A DNA stretch of 64,000 nucleotides from Pseudogulbenkiania sp. (GCA_018260425.1 JAGLBD010000003.1:21887-85886), one strand, 5' to 3'; positions 1 to 9,012 are shown, counted from the stretch's first letter. The notes: a model not told the origin generated them from the sequence alone. Numbers and translations: made by a program.

Positions 1-951
1 ATGCTTTTGTTCATCGGCGCGGAAGTCGAGTTGACCTTGCTGTGAGGCATTGGCCAACGCTACGGCATCCTGAATCAAGCGTTTCAGGTTACCGCGCACC
101 TGTTCGACGGTGTCGTTGATGAAACGTTTTTTACCGGGGAGAGTTTCCAGTTCGGCCTCGAAGTTGCCCTCGCCGAAGGCCTTGATGCAGGCCATGGCTT
201 TTTTCTTGACGGTGATGTGGCCTTCCACCATGGAGTTGACCCCGGTGGCCATGGTGCGATAAGCGCCCTGGAAGCGGTTTTCATCGATGCGGATGTCGAT
301 ATCACCGGCATCGTGTTGGGCCGACATGTGGTTCATTTCGCTAATGAACAGTTTGATGTTGCTGCGTAGTTGTTCGACGGTATCGTTGATGAAACGTTTT
401 TTACCGGGGAAGGTGTCCAGTTCGGCTTCAAAGTTGCCCTCGCCGAAGGCCTTGATGCAGGCCATAGCCTTTTTCTTCACGTTGATGTGGTTTTCCACCA
501 TGGTGTTGACCCCGGTGGCCATGGAGCGAAAGGCGCCCTGGAAGCGGCTTTCATCAATGCGCACGTCGATGTCGCCAGCATCGTGTTGGGTTGACATACG
601 GTTCATTTCATCGAGTAGTTTGACCAGCGTGATACGCACGGAGTTGACTGAATCCGTCAATACGTCGCCCTTCAGGCGGCTGCCCGGTGCTTCCGCGAGG
701 TCTCCTTGAGCGATGCTGTTGATTTGATCGCTGAGTTGTCCCCGTTCGTGTTGCTGCCGTTGCGCCGTTCGGGCTGCGATGGCGGATGCCAGCAACAGGC
801 CAAAGGCGCTGGTGAGGCCAAGGTATAGCCACAGAGGGGTAGCTGTCTCATGGCTGAAATAGGCCAGCACGACAGCGAGGCTGTTCAGGATGGCCAGCCC
901 GACGATGGCAAGCTGGGTGGGAGTCTCGTGCTGAAAGGTCATAGTGGTCAT
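1..951 (-). CDS. Methyl-accepting chemotaxis protein with repeated HAMP-like units, C-terminus outside the window
   Basis: The first 317 residues are seen; the frame is still open at base 1, so the cytoplasmic signalling tip lies outside. The start is the ATG at 949-951, with GGAG seven bases upstream. Two hydrophobic segments (about residues 14-32 and 41-60) are separated by a very short loop, so there is little or no periplasmic sensor domain. After a linker come two 90-residue units (about 115-204 and 205-294) that are nearly identical, each with the motif QHDAGDID and a GKKRFIND motif near its end. This pattern is known from receptors with poly-HAMP arrays between membrane and signalling domain. 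It would signal to CheA/CheW at the inner membrane. The input is unknown; with so small an outer loop, sensing within the membrane or cytoplasm is an inference. A response regulator lies divergently upstream. Confidence 0.85.
   Translation of the reverse strand, partial: MTTMTFQHETPTQLAIVGLAILNSLAVVLAYFSHETATPLWLYLGLTSAFGLLLASAIAARTAQRQQHERGQLSDQINSIAQGDLAEAPGSRLKGDVLTDSVNSVRITLVKLLDEMNRMSTQHDAGDIDVRIDESRFQGAFRSMATGVNTMVENHINVKKKAMACIKAFGEGNFEAELDTFPGKKRFINDTVEQLRSNIKLFISEMNHMSAQHDAGDIDIRIDENRFQGAYRTMATGVNSMVEGHITVKKKAMACIKAFGEGNFEAELETLPGKKRFINDTVEQVRGNLKRLIQDAVALANASQQGQLDFRADEQKH
97..606 (-). repeat. 270-bp in-frame tandem repeat within the chemoreceptor
   Basis: Two copies with exactly 270-bp spacing (for example the blocks beginning at 101 and 371) encode the two 90-residue HAMP-like units. 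Nucleotide identity is high across most of the unit, including many silent positions. This points to a recent duplication or gene conversion rather than protein-level constraint alone. Confidence 0.85.
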
Positions 952-1049
952 GGCATAGCTCCGTGTGGTGCCCATGGAAAGAGAATCGGCGGGCTTGCTG
1001 CCAGTATCAAAAAATGACTGGATCTATGCCATAGCGGAATACCCTTGTG

Positions 1050-1074
1050 CTATACCAAGGAAACTGGGGTATAG
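1050..1074. promoter_or_regulatory. Inverted repeat, possible operator between chemoreceptor and response regulator
   Basis: Perfect 7-bp arms, CTATACC (1050-1056) and GGTATAG (1068-1074), are separated by 11 bp in the divergent intergenic region. The arm spacing, about 18 bp centre to centre, suits a dimeric helix-turn-helix regulator such as the neighbouring FixJ-like protein. Binding is inferred only. Confidence 0.35.
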
Positions 1075-1130
1075 GACAGGTTTTTGGAGTGTGTGGCGTA
1101 AGGAGAGGTACTTCGCTATTAGGTAAATAA

Positions 1131-1763
1131 ATGAAAATAGACCATTTCATTGCTATTGTTGATGACGATGATATGCTGCGCGAAATGCTGTGTTTGATGT
1201 TGCACAGCTTAAAGTTGACCGTGAAGGGTTATGCCAGCGCGCAGGCGTTCCTCGCCGACCCCGACTGGAGGAACTGCCTGTGTCTGGTGCTGGATCAGCG
1301 CATGCCCGGTATGAGCGGCATTGAACTGCAACGCCGGCTGAAAAAAGACAATGTGCAGCTTCCCATCGTCTTCATGACGGCGCATGGCGAAGTTCCCATG
1401 GTCGTTGAAGCGATCAAGGAAGGCGCCGTGGATTTTCTGCAAAAACCGTTGCAGGCACAGGCTTTTCTAGATTGTGTTCAACGGTGTGTCGAGGAGGCTC
1501 CACGCCGGCGGCAGCAATTTTACGAGATGGACGTCATGCGGGCGCGACTGGCCAATCTGACTCCCAGGGAACGGGAGGTGCTGGAACAGATCGTCGAAGG
1601 AAAACGTAGCAAGAACATTGCGGACACACTCGGTGTTTCGCTCAATACCGTTGAACAATACCGCAGCAAAATCCTGCAAAAAATGCATGCTTCCTCTACC
1701 CCTGATCTGCTGAGTCAGCTGTCTCCCTATCTGAAAGACCTTGGGCTGCCCGGGCATGGTTGA
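1131..1763 (+). CDS. FixJ/NarL-type response regulator
   Basis: A 210-residue two-domain transcription regulator. The N-terminal receiver domain has the acidic cluster at residues 11-14, the likely phospho-acceptor D55 in LDQRMPGMSG, T83 and K105 in FLQKP. The C-terminal LuxR-type helix-turn-helix starts at LTPREREVL (about residue 142). The domain order and the DxRMPGMSG motif match the FixJ/StyR/TmoT group. The ATG directly follows an in-frame stop and has only a weak AGG seven bases upstream; a better AGGAGAGG lies 22 bases upstream, too far for normal use. No histidine kinase is adjacent, so its partner is unknown. It is divergent from the chemoreceptor, with an inverted repeat between them. 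Confidence 0.88.
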   Translation: MKIDHFIAIVDDDDMLREMLCLMLHSLKLTVKGYASAQAFLADPDWRNCLCLVLDQRMPGMSGIELQRRLKKDNVQLPIVFMTAHGEVPMVVEAIKEGAVDFLQKPLQAQAFLDCVQRCVEEAPRRRQQFYEMDVMRARLANLTPREREVLEQIVEGKRSKNIADTLGVSLNTVEQYRSKILQKMHASSTPDLLSQLSPYLKDLGLPGHG

Positions 1764-1851
1764 GGGGACTGGACCCTGCCGTCTTTTTGACCTTACCTGT
1801 TTCCGTTCGAATTCAATCCAGCCATGTTGACCAAGGTTCTTCCTGTCACCG

Positions 1852-2799
1852 TCAGGGTCGGCTCTCTGCCGACAGGCTGGCAAAGCGCTGAATCAGCAGG
1901 GTGCGCAAATAGTCGTGCAAGGGATGGGCATCGTTGCGGCGATGCCAGATCAGGCTGATCGGCAGATGGATTTCCGGTGCCAGCGGGACGTGGGCAAGAT
2001 CCGGGTAATCGGCGAATAGCGGGAGATACAGCTCCGGCTGGATCGAGATCAACGGAGCATTGGCGAGGATGCGGCCGGTCGCCATCAGGCTGGCCGAGAG
2101 TGCCACAATCCGTCGCGGCAAGCCGTGCTCGGCAAAGACATGATCCACGACGCCGGCGGCCGTGCCGCGGTGGCTGCTGACCAACTGGTCGCAGGCCGAC
2201 AGGTCACCGAGTGTCGGGTAGTCGGGCAGGCTCATCTGCTGGCGTGAATACAGGGCGACAAAGCCGGATTCCATAACCGGGTGGACATGGTGCCAGTCGC
2301 GGACCGGATAGGGGGCAGCAGTGATCAGCAGGTCGACCTCGTCGCGGTCCAGTGCGCCGAGTTGCTGGTCGGTTTCGAGCAGAAACGAGCGCAACTGGAT
2401 GCCGGGCGCTTCTTCGCGCAAGGTGGCGATCAGGCCGGGAAACAGCAGGGCTTCCAGTCCGTCCGGTGCCGAGAGGCTGAAACTGGCCTGGGTCTGTGCC
2501 GGATCAAAGGCGGTGGCATCAAACAGAAAACGGCTGGCGTCTTCCAGCCACTGGCGTATCTGCGGGGCCAGCTCCATGGCGCGCGCCGTCGGTTCCATGC
2601 GTGAACCACTACGCAAAAACAACGGATCTCCCAACGCTTCGCGGAGTCGGGCCAAGACATGGCTCATGGCCGGCTGGCCGAGAAACAGTCGGGCCGCGGC
2701 ACGGCTGACATGGCGCTCCTGCATCAACGCATCGAAGGCCACCAGCAGGTTGAGGTCAAGACGGCGCAGATCGCCGTGATGAATATCGAAATCGTTCAT
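1852..2799 (-). CDS. LysR-family transcriptional regulator
   Basis: A 315-residue LysR-type regulator. An N-terminal winged helix-turn-helix (about residues 11-70; motif RDLNLLVAF-like, AAARLFLGQPAMSHVLARLR) is followed by a substrate-binding-like effector domain. I start it at the ATG at 2797-2799, because the longer frame begins with GTG and adds 19 residues before the usual LysR N-terminus. The start is 74 bp from a divergently transcribed MFS exporter gene, the classic arrangement in which a LysR protein controls its neighbour. The effector is unknown. The 88 bp between its stop and the convergent response regulator show no clear terminator. Confidence 0.88.
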   Translation of the reverse strand: MNDFDIHHGDLRRLDLNLLVAFDALMQERHVSRAAARLFLGQPAMSHVLARLREALGDPLFLRSGSRMEPTARAMELAPQIRQWLEDASRFLFDATAFDPAQTQASFSLSAPDGLEALLFPGLIATLREEAPGIQLRSFLLETDQQLGALDRDEVDLLITAAPYPVRDWHHVHPVMESGFVALYSRQQMSLPDYPTLGDLSACDQLVSSHRGTAAGVVDHVFAEHGLPRRIVALSASLMATGRILANAPLISIQPELYLPLFADYPDLAHVPLAPEIHLPISLIWHRRNDAHPLHDYLRTLLIQRFASLSAESRP

Positions 2800-2873
2800 G
2801 ATCGGTATTTTGATAATCGATTTCCATGATAGCGCGCATTTACGGACAATAGCCACTTTAGCCCCCCGCCATC

Positions 2874-4385
2874 ATGTCCCGCTCCCGCCCTGCCTTGACC
2901 TTGCACCATGCCGCTATCGTACTGATAGTGTGTCTGGAGTACCTACAGACCCTCATGGTGTCGTTTGCTTCGCGCGACATTTCCGGGGGAATCGATGCGG
3001 CCCCCGAAGAGTTCAGCCTCGCTGCGGCATGCTACGCCTCGGTGGCCGTACTGGTGATCATTGCCCACCGCTGGATGGTGCAACAGTTAGGTTACCGGCG
3101 CTTGTTGCGCCTCTCGCTCTTGGCCTTTCTGGTCGGGGCGGTGCTGTGCGCCGAAGCACATACCGTGCCGATGTTCATTGCCGGACGGATGGTGCAGGCG
3201 CTGGGCGGCGCGGCCTTCTTTACTGCATCACGCGTGCAGATCCTGCACTACAAGGGGCGTGAACGGATTCCTGCGCTGTTATGTCTGCCCTTTGGCATTA
3301 CGCTGGGCTCGGCGCTGGCGCCGATTCTGGGGGCGGCCTTGCTGGAACACGAGGGGTGGCGGGCGTTGTTCTGGGTGATGGTGCCGCTGACCCTGCTGGT
3401 GGACCAGGTGGTGGCCCGTGCCGTGCCGGAGCACGAGCCGGTAGAAAACGAACAGGCGGATCACTTACACCCGTGGGGCATCCTGTTGCTGTGTGCCGGG
3501 ATTTTCTTGTTGCAGTTCATGCTGGAACGCAGCCGCTACGACCTGTTTGGCGATCCTTTGGTGTTGCTGGGCAGTGGTGCGGTGGCGGTTGTCTTGTTGT
3601 TGGCGTATCTGTGGCATGACGTGCGCCATCCGACCCCGTTGATTCCCTATGCCGCGTTTTCCAGTTACGGCTATTGGTTCGGCATGGGGATCTATGGGTT
3701 TGGTTATCTGGTGGTGTCGGCCTGCAATGTGATTCTGCCGGTGTACATGATTCAGGGGCTGGGGTTTACCGTGGAGTCCAGTGGCTGGGCGCTGGGCTTG
3801 ACCAGTCTGGCCGGGATGGTGACCATCCCCTTGCATTTCGGTTTGATGGTGCGCTGGCCCTCCTTGAAGCCCTATTTGCTGCTGAGCCTGGTGTGGCTGG
3901 GTGCCTTCGGCTGGTCAATGAGCCTGCAAAGCGAAGAAGTCACCATGGTGCGCCTCGGCTGGACCTTGCTGCTGCTCAACACCTTGTTCATGCCGTTTGC
4001 GCTGGGGACGGCGGCGGCCGGCACGTTCCGCCGTGTTGACGAAAAAGTGTTCAGCCATGCCTATCAGGTCAAGAATACCATGCGCGAGGTCGCCAATTCG
4101 GTAGGTATCTCGCTGGCGACCATCGTCATGCAGATGCGCACCAATCTGCATTATGCCCGCCTGGCCGAGTCGACCTCGCACCTCTCCCCGGGCTACGGCA
4201 CGATGGCCGGAGGGGGGGATCCCTGGGACCTGCTTAACCATCCCTCGACCGCTGCCCTGATGCGCTTGTCGCAGGAGATGACCCGGCAGGCGACCCTGAT
4301 GGCCAGCCAGGACTTTTTTAGAGGATTGGCCATTGTCGCGGCGTTCAGCATGGTCTGGGTGGCGTTGCAACGACGGTTTGCCTGA
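2874..4385 (+). CDS. MFS transporter, DHA2 (EmrB/QacA-like) family
   Basis: A 503-residue integral inner-membrane protein with about 13-14 hydrophobic segments, in the size range of the 14-TM DHA2 drug/proton antiporters. Family features include a GRMVQALGGA motif after the fourth segment and a TLGSALAPILGA stretch resembling the antiporter motif C region. It has a long polar stretch near the C-terminus (about residues 420-465) before the last membrane helix, as in EmrB relatives. It probably exports a toxic compound or metabolite using the proton gradient, and is probably controlled by the divergent LysR gene. No membrane-fusion protein is adjacent, so whether it works alone or with a periplasmic adaptor cannot be seen here. 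Confidence 0.85.
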   Translation: MSRSRPALTLHHAAIVLIVCLEYLQTLMVSFASRDISGGIDAAPEEFSLAAACYASVAVLVIIAHRWMVQQLGYRRLLRLSLLAFLVGAVLCAEAHTVPMFIAGRMVQALGGAAFFTASRVQILHYKGRERIPALLCLPFGITLGSALAPILGAALLEHEGWRALFWVMVPLTLLVDQVVARAVPEHEPVENEQADHLHPWGILLLCAGIFLLQFMLERSRYDLFGDPLVLLGSGAVAVVLLLAYLWHDVRHPTPLIPYAAFSSYGYWFGMGIYGFGYLVVSACNVILPVYMIQGLGFTVESSGWALGLTSLAGMVTIPLHFGLMVRWPSLKPYLLLSLVWLGAFGWSMSLQSEEVTMVRLGWTLLLLNTLFMPFALGTAAAGTFRRVDEKVFSHAYQVKNTMREVANSVGISLATIVMQMRTNLHYARLAESTSHLSPGYGTMAGGGDPWDLLNHPSTAALMRLSQEMTRQATLMASQDFFRGLAIVAAFSMVWVALQRRFA

Positions 4386-4484
4386 GCCGGACACACTTTT
4401 ACACACATAAGGCACGTCATAGACTTGGCGCACCACGTTCGTCTATGTGAAACTGATCTTCTGCTCACTAATTAGCCATGGCAT

Positions 4485-5243
4485 ATGAGATCTCTGGCAT
4501 GCCGTTGGGTGGTGTTCGTGCTATGTCTGCTGCCGATGACCGCGTCGGCCGCGACCGGGACACTGGTATTGGCCTTCGCACCACTGCCGCCGTGGCGGGT
4601 GGTCGAGGCTGACGGTCGTCTATCGGGTCCGTATTACGACATCGCCGTGGAGTTTGCCCGCCGCCTGAGTCTGCCGCTCGAGGTCAGGGTGTGTCCGGTA
4701 AAACGCTGCATGGCACTGCTTGAAACCGGCGAGGCCGACTTGGTGCTAGGCGTCACGCCGACGCCGGAGCGCCGCACCATCATCGAGTTTCTTGATCCCC
4801 CCTATGCACCGCCCGCGGTCATGAGTTTTTTTGTTAACCGCGAAGAAACCCGCCCTTTGCGCCACTACGGTGATTTGCGTGGCTGGCATATCGGGGTAGT
4901 GGACGGTCGCAATTATTTCGCCCGTTTCGACGAAGACCGGCAACTGGCCAAAGACATGGCTCCCGACTCGCTGTCCAATATGCTCAAGCTCGCGGCGAGA
5001 CGCATCGACACGGCGGTATTCAATCGCAGCGAAGCGTGGTGGCTGATCAGGCGGAATCATCTCGAGTCCCGTATTGTCGAAAGCCCCTATCGGGTCGTGC
5101 TGAATGAACCCCGCTACTTTGGCCTGTCGCGAAAATCACGGTTTCAGGGCCAAAAAGCCCAACTGAAAGCCATTTTGCGGGCCATGGTCAATGAAGGTGT
5201 TCCCAAACGCCTGTTGGCTCCGATCGAATCCCCTTCCCGTTGA
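4485..5243 (+). CDS. Periplasmic solute-binding-like protein (SBP_bac_3 type)
   Basis: A 252-residue exported protein. Residues 1-22 form a signal peptide ending TASA, followed by a periplasmic binding fold with the pattern PPWRVVEADGRLSGPYYDI near the N-terminus and ETGEADLVLGVTPTPER, as in family 3 amino-acid-binding proteins. There are no permease or ATPase genes beside it, so it may be a stand-alone sensor-type or orphan binding protein rather than part of a complete ABC importer. The start has no convincing ribosome-binding site. A 7-bp inverted repeat (CATAGAC 4418-4424 and GTCTATG 4441-4447) lies in the leader. The ligand cannot be inferred. Confidence 0.75.
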   Translation: MRSLACRWVVFVLCLLPMTASAATGTLVLAFAPLPPWRVVEADGRLSGPYYDIAVEFARRLSLPLEVRVCPVKRCMALLETGEADLVLGVTPTPERRTIIEFLDPPYAPPAVMSFFVNREETRPLRHYGDLRGWHIGVVDGRNYFARFDEDRQLAKDMAPDSLSNMLKLAARRIDTAVFNRSEAWWLIRRNHLESRIVESPYRVVLNEPRYFGLSRKSRFQGQKAQLKAILRAMVNEGVPKRLLAPIESPSR

Positions 5244-5600
5244 GCCGGTTCCGGCACGAATGCGTTTCATTGCAGGGTCATCGTGGTGTGTTACACCTGC
5301 CATAACGGTTAGTGTCATCAAACGCGTTGTGTAATGTTTTCTCGGTATATGAGTAGCATCTGATATACATCACGGCAGGGAGAATGACTTTGCCGTTAGG
5401 ATAACGTGGGCGATCTTTATTCATCTGTTGCGTTGCAGCATACGATTTTGATTGGATAATGTCGCAAATCTGTAAATATATTGCGCCTTATCAAAACTCT
5501 GCATTACATTGGTTTCAAACACCCGTTCGAATCCGTCGCCGCACGGGAGTTGGATCACGTCTTCATGTATTGATTTCACGTCATTCAGGAAAGGAAAACC
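5244..5600. other. Intergenic region upstream of the transhydrogenase operon
   Basis: 357 bp without a credible gene. It is AT-richer than the flanks and holds a plausible sigma-70 promoter (5433-5460). I see no strong terminator for the upstream gene. Confidence 0.6.
5433..5460 (+). promoter_or_regulatory. Candidate promoter for pntAA-pntAB-pntB
   Basis: TTGCAG (5433-5438), a 16-bp spacer, then GATAAT (5455-5460), about 140 bp upstream of pntAA. The boxes are reasonable sigma-70 matches; the assignment is by pattern only. Confidence 0.4.
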
Positions 5601-6722
5601 ATGCTCATCGCCATAGTGGCCGAGCGAACGGCCAGCGAGACACGTGTCGCCGCGACGCCGGAAACGGTCCGCAAGATTGTCGCCCTCGGGCATCAGGTCG
5701 TGGTAGAGGAAGGTGCCGGCCGCAAGGCTGCCTTCAGCGACAACGATTACCTGGATGCCGGCGCGACTGTGCTTGCCGGCCGTGCCGCGGTTCTGGCCAG
5801 TGCCGACATCGTCCTCAAGGTTCGTGCCCCCGACGTCCACGAAGTCGAGGAAATCCGGACCGGCGCTACGCTTATTTCGCTGCTGAATCCCTACGCCAAC
5901 CCCTTGCTGCCACGCATGGCGGACAAGAAGTTGTCGGCCTTCGCCATGGAACTGCTGCCGCGTACCACGCGCGCGCAGTCGATGGATGTCCTGTCGTCGC
6001 AGAACAATATCGCCGGCTACCGTGCGGTGTTGCTGGCCACTCAGTACTATCCGCGTTTCATGCCGATGCTGATGACCGCGGCGGGTACCGTCAAACCGGC
6101 CCGCATGCTGATTCTGGGGGTAGGGGTAGCCGGTCTGCAGGCGATTGCCACGGGCAAACGACTCGGTGCAGTCGTGGAAGCCTTTGACGTCAGACCCTCG
6201 ACCAAGGAACAGGTTGAATCGCTGGGGGCGAAATTCGTCGAAGTGCCGATGAGCGATGAAGAGAAAGCGGCCAGCGATGGCGTGTACGCCCGGGAAATGT
6301 CGGAAGACTACCGTCGCCGCCAAAACGAGCTGGTCGACAAACACGCCCGTCAGGCCGACATCATCATCACTACCGCGCTGATCCCCGGCAAACCGGCTCC
6401 CCGTCTGCTCTCCGAGGAAACCATTGCGGCCATGCGTGCAGGTTCGGTGATTATCGATCTGGCGGCGGAGAACGGTGGTAATGCCGCGCTGACCCGCCCC
6501 GGCGAAGTGGTGGTGAGCGATAACGGTGTCAGCGTGGTCGGACTGGTGAATGTGCCCGGTCTGCTCGCCGCCGACGCGTCCAGCCTGTATGCCCGCAACC
6601 TGCTGACCTTCCTGCAGCTGATGCTGGGCAAAGACGGATTTACGATCAACCTCGACGACGACCTGCTCGCCGCCACTCTCGTGACCCACGACGGTGTGCA
6701 GCGTTTTGGCGTGTCGGCCTAG
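5601..6722 (+). CDS. pntAA: NAD(P) transhydrogenase subunit alpha part 1 (domain I, NAD(H)-binding)
   Basis: A 373-residue soluble domain of the proton-translocating transhydrogenase, which transfers hydride from NADH to NADP+ at the cost of the proton gradient. It has the alanine-dehydrogenase/PNT N-terminal domain followed by a Rossmann fold with [19 protein letters not shown] (about residue 173). An AGGAAAGG sequence lies just before the ATG. Here the alpha chain is split: this gene carries only the nucleotide domain and the next gene the membrane part, unlike the single PntA of Escherichia coli. Eleven bases separate it from pntAB, so the three genes form one operon. Confidence 0.95.
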   Translation: MLIAIVAERTASETRVAATPETVRKIVALGHQVVVEEGAGRKAAFSDNDYLDAGATVLAGRAAVLASADIVLKVRAPDVHEVEEIRTGATLISLLNPYANPLLPRMADKKLSAFAMELLPRTTRAQSMDVLSSQNNIAGYRAVLLATQYYPRFMPMLMTAAGTVKPARMLILGVGVAGLQAIATGKRLGAVVEAFDVRPSTKEQVESLGAKFVEVPMSDEEKAASDGVYAREMSEDYRRRQNELVDKHARQADIIITTALIPGKPAPRLLSEETIAAMRAGSVIIDLAAENGGNAALTRPGEVVVSDNGVSVVGLVNVPGLLAADASSLYARNLLTFLQLMLGKDGFTINLDDDLLAATLVTHDGVQRFGVSA

Positions 6723-6732
6723 GAGTCAACTC

Positions 6733-7026
6733 ATGGCAGATCCTTTCATCATCAGCCTGACCATCTTCGTCTTGGCCGTGTTTGTCGGTTACCACGTGGT
6801 ATGGAATGTCACCCCGGCCCTGCACACCCCGCTGATGGCCGTGACCAATGCCATTTCCGGCATCATCATCGTCGGCGCCTTGCTGCAGGTGGTCGACGTG
6901 AATGGCGAAACCCTCACCCTGACATCGGTGCTGGGGGCTATCGGTATCTTTCTGGCGAGCATCAATATCTTCGGGGGCTTCCTCGTCACCCAGCGCATGC
7001 TCGACATGTTCAAGAAGAAGAGATAA
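6733..7026 (+). CDS. pntAB: NAD(P) transhydrogenase subunit alpha part 2 (membrane domain)
   Basis: A 97-residue protein with three hydrophobic segments, corresponding to the C-terminal membrane part of E. coli PntA (domain IIa). The motif [17 protein letters not shown] is characteristic. The longer open frame starting at 6694 overlaps pntAA and lacks a ribosome-binding site; I start at the ATG at 6733, preceded by AGGAG. It forms part of the proton channel with the membrane domain of PntB. Confidence 0.93.
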   Translation: MADPFIISLTIFVLAVFVGYHVVWNVTPALHTPLMAVTNAISGIIIVGALLQVVDVNGETLTLTSVLGAIGIFLASINIFGGFLVTQRMLDMFKKKR

Positions 7027-7035
7027 GGAGCAATG

Positions 7036-8406
7036 ATGCAAAACCTTTCCGCGATTCTGTATCTGGTTGCGGCGGTGCTGTTCATTCTGGCACTCAAGGG
7101 CCTGTCGTCACCGGCCTCCGCCCGCCGCGGCAACCAGTTCGGCATCATCGGCATGTTCATCGCCGTTGCGACCACCTTCCTGATCATGGACAAACCGGTG
7201 TGGGGGCTGATTGCCCTGGCTATCGCCGGCGGGGGTCTGATCGGTGCCTGGAAGGCCCGTACCGTTGAAATGACCGCCATGCCGGAACTGGTCGCCGCCA
7301 TGCACTCGCTGGTCGGTTTGTCGGCGGTGTTGATTGCCGTGGCCTCGATTTTTCATGGGGGGCTCAGTCATTCACCCGTCCAGAAAATCGAGTTGTTCAT
7401 CGGTGCGTTCATCGGTGCCATTACCTTTACCGCTTCGGTGATTGCCTACGGCAAGTTGTCAGGGCGCTTCGGTTCGCGCGCCATCAACTTCAAGGGACAA
7501 CACCTGCTCAATCTGGTGCTGGCCATGACCATGGTCGGTTTCGGTTGCGCTTACTTCGCGACCGGTAGCCATGCGGCCTTCTTGGCCATGTGTGCGGTGG
7601 CGCTGGTGCTGGGCGTTACCCTGATCATTCCGATCGGCGGTGCCGACATGCCGGTGGTGGTGTCGATGCTGAACTCCTATTCGGGCTGGGCGGCCGCCGG
7701 TATCGGTTTCACGCTCAACAACCCGGTGTTGATCATCGGCGGTGCCTGCGTCGGTTCCTCCGGTGCGATCCTGTCCTACATCATGTGTCGCGCCATGAAC
7801 CGTTCGATCGTCTCGGTCTTGCTGGGCGGTTTTGGTGCTGAACCGGCAGAAGTCAGCCAGGGCAGCAGTGGTCCGCGTCACTACAAGAGTGGCTCGCCTG
7901 AAGACGCTGCCTTCCTGATGGGGCATGCCGATTCGGTGGTGATTGTGCCGGGTTATGGTCTGGCGGTATCGCGTGCCCAGCACGCCTTGCAGGAATTCGC
8001 CGAATTGCTGGAAGAGCGTGGCGTCAAGGTGCGTTATGCGATTCACCCGGTGGCAGGTCGTATGCCGGGTCACATGAACGTGCTGTTGGCCGAAGCCGAA
8101 GTGCCGTACGATCACGTGCTGGAAATGGAAGAGATCAACTCGGACTTCTCCAATACCGACGTGGTGCTGGTGATCGGCGCCAACGACGTGGTCAACCCCG
8201 CGGCGCAAAAAGATCCGGCCAGTCCGATTTACGGCATGCCGATTCTGGAAGCGCACAAGGCGCGTACCGTGGTGGTGGTCAAGCGCTCCATGAGCGTTGG
8301 CTATGCCGGCCTGGACAATGATCTGTTCTATATGGACAAGACCATGATGGTCTTTGGCGATGCCAAGAAAGTGGTGGAAGAGTTGCTCAAGTGCGTTGCG
8401 CACTGA
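7036..8406 (+). CDS. pntB: NAD(P) transhydrogenase subunit beta
   Basis: A 456-residue subunit: an N-terminal membrane domain of about eight or nine helices (residues 1-250), then the NADP(H)-binding domain III with PGYGLAVSRAQHAL (about residue 311) and the VIGANDVVNPAA motif. Two adjacent ATG codons exist (7033 and 7036); AAGGAG at 7025-7030 has better spacing for the second, so the start is uncertain by one codon. It completes the operon with the two alpha parts. The enzyme supplies NADPH, which fits the nearby biosynthetic and peroxide-defence genes, though no direct regulatory link is seen. A strong terminator follows. Confidence 0.95.
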   Translation: MQNLSAILYLVAAVLFILALKGLSSPASARRGNQFGIIGMFIAVATTFLIMDKPVWGLIALAIAGGGLIGAWKARTVEMTAMPELVAAMHSLVGLSAVLIAVASIFHGGLSHSPVQKIELFIGAFIGAITFTASVIAYGKLSGRFGSRAINFKGQHLLNLVLAMTMVGFGCAYFATGSHAAFLAMCAVALVLGVTLIIPIGGADMPVVVSMLNSYSGWAAAGIGFTLNNPVLIIGGACVGSSGAILSYIMCRAMNRSIVSVLLGGFGAEPAEVSQGSSGPRHYKSGSPEDAAFLMGHADSVVIVPGYGLAVSRAQHALQEFAELLEERGVKVRYAIHPVAGRMPGHMNVLLAEAEVPYDHVLEMEEINSDFSNTDVVLVIGANDVVNPAAQKDPASPIYGMPILEAHKARTVVVVKRSMSVGYAGLDNDLFYMDKTMMVFGDAKKVVEELLKCVAH

Positions 8407-8423
8407 TCACGGCTTCCCGCGAC

Positions 8424-8457
8424 AACCCGTCTGCCGGCAACGGCGACGGGTTTTTTT
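8424..8457 (+). terminator. Rho-independent terminator after pntB
   Basis: AACCCGTC pairs with GACGGGTT, with an inner GCCG-GCAA-CGGC stem-loop, followed by a run of seven T (8451-8457). Confidence 0.9.
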
Positions 8458-8473
8458 GCGCCTGCCGATAAAA

Positions 8474-8504
8474 ATAGCTTGCTATTACATAGTGCGCTAT
8501 GTAA
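8474..8504. promoter_or_regulatory. Probable OhrR operator upstream of ohrR
   Basis: A perfect palindrome with 8-bp arms TTACATAG (8485-8492) and CTATGTAA (8497-8504) around TGCG. It is immediately preceded by a second imperfect dyad, ATAGCTTGCTAT (8474-8485). It lies directly before ohrR, and its core TAGTGCGCTAT recurs upstream of ohr (9014-9024). OhrR autoregulation through such dyads is established in other proteobacteria; binding here is inferred. Confidence 0.65.
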
Positions 8505-8513
8505 TATGTGCCC

Positions 8514-8978
8514 ATGAACTCAACCGATACCTGCCAACCCGCGTCGACATCTGCCTCGTTGCGTCTGGATGATCAGCTGTGCTTTGCCCTGTACTCGGCA
8601 TCGCTGGCGATGAACAAGGCTTACCGCGAGGCCCTCAAGCCACTGGGCATCACCTACCCGCAATATCTGGTCTTGCTGGTGTTGTGGGAGAACGATCAGC
8701 GGTCGGTATCGGAGATCGGCGAACAGTTGTTTCTCGATTCTGCGACGCTGACACCCTTGCTCAAACGCATGGAGCAGGCGGGGTGGGTCAGCCGTGACCG
8801 CAGCCCGTCCGACGAGCGGGTGGTGATTGTCAGTCTGACCGAGGCGGGCCGTGCCATGCACACGGACGCGAGCCGTATTCCCGCCGGGTTGTTGTGTCGC
8901 ACCCGTTTGTCAGTGGACAACCTTGTTGGTTTGCGTAGTGAGTTGAACCGCTTGCGCGATCAATTGATGCACGAGTAA
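8514..8978 (+). CDS. ohrR: OhrR, MarR-family organic-peroxide-sensing repressor
   Basis: A 154-residue MarR-type winged-helix repressor. The reactive cysteine of OhrR proteins is visible as C23 in [13 protein letters not shown] second cysteine, C128 (GLLCRT), matches the resolving cysteine of two-Cys OhrR such as that of Xanthomonas. The DNA-binding part has [20 protein letters not shown] and the wing RDRSPSDER. In this family oxidation of the N-terminal cysteine by organic hydroperoxides, then disulphide formation, releases DNA. I use the ATG at 8514; a GTG two codons earlier is possible. It sits 94 bp upstream of ohr, with similar palindromes before both genes, so it very likely represses itself and ohr. 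Confidence 0.93.
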   Translation: MNSTDTCQPASTSASLRLDDQLCFALYSASLAMNKAYREALKPLGITYPQYLVLLVLWENDQRSVSEIGEQLFLDSATLTPLLKRMEQAGWVSRDRSPSDERVVIVSLTEAGRAMHTDASRIPAGLLCRTRLSVDNLVGLRSELNRLRDQLMHE

Positions 8979-9012
8979 GTCATGACGTGTGCTACGGCAC
9001 TTTGGTAAATAA

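Noticed and set aside
5421..6689. 422-residue minus-strand frame over pntAA
   Set aside because: A His/Gln/Arg-rich antisense shadow of a conserved gene; no ribosome-binding site or family resemblance.
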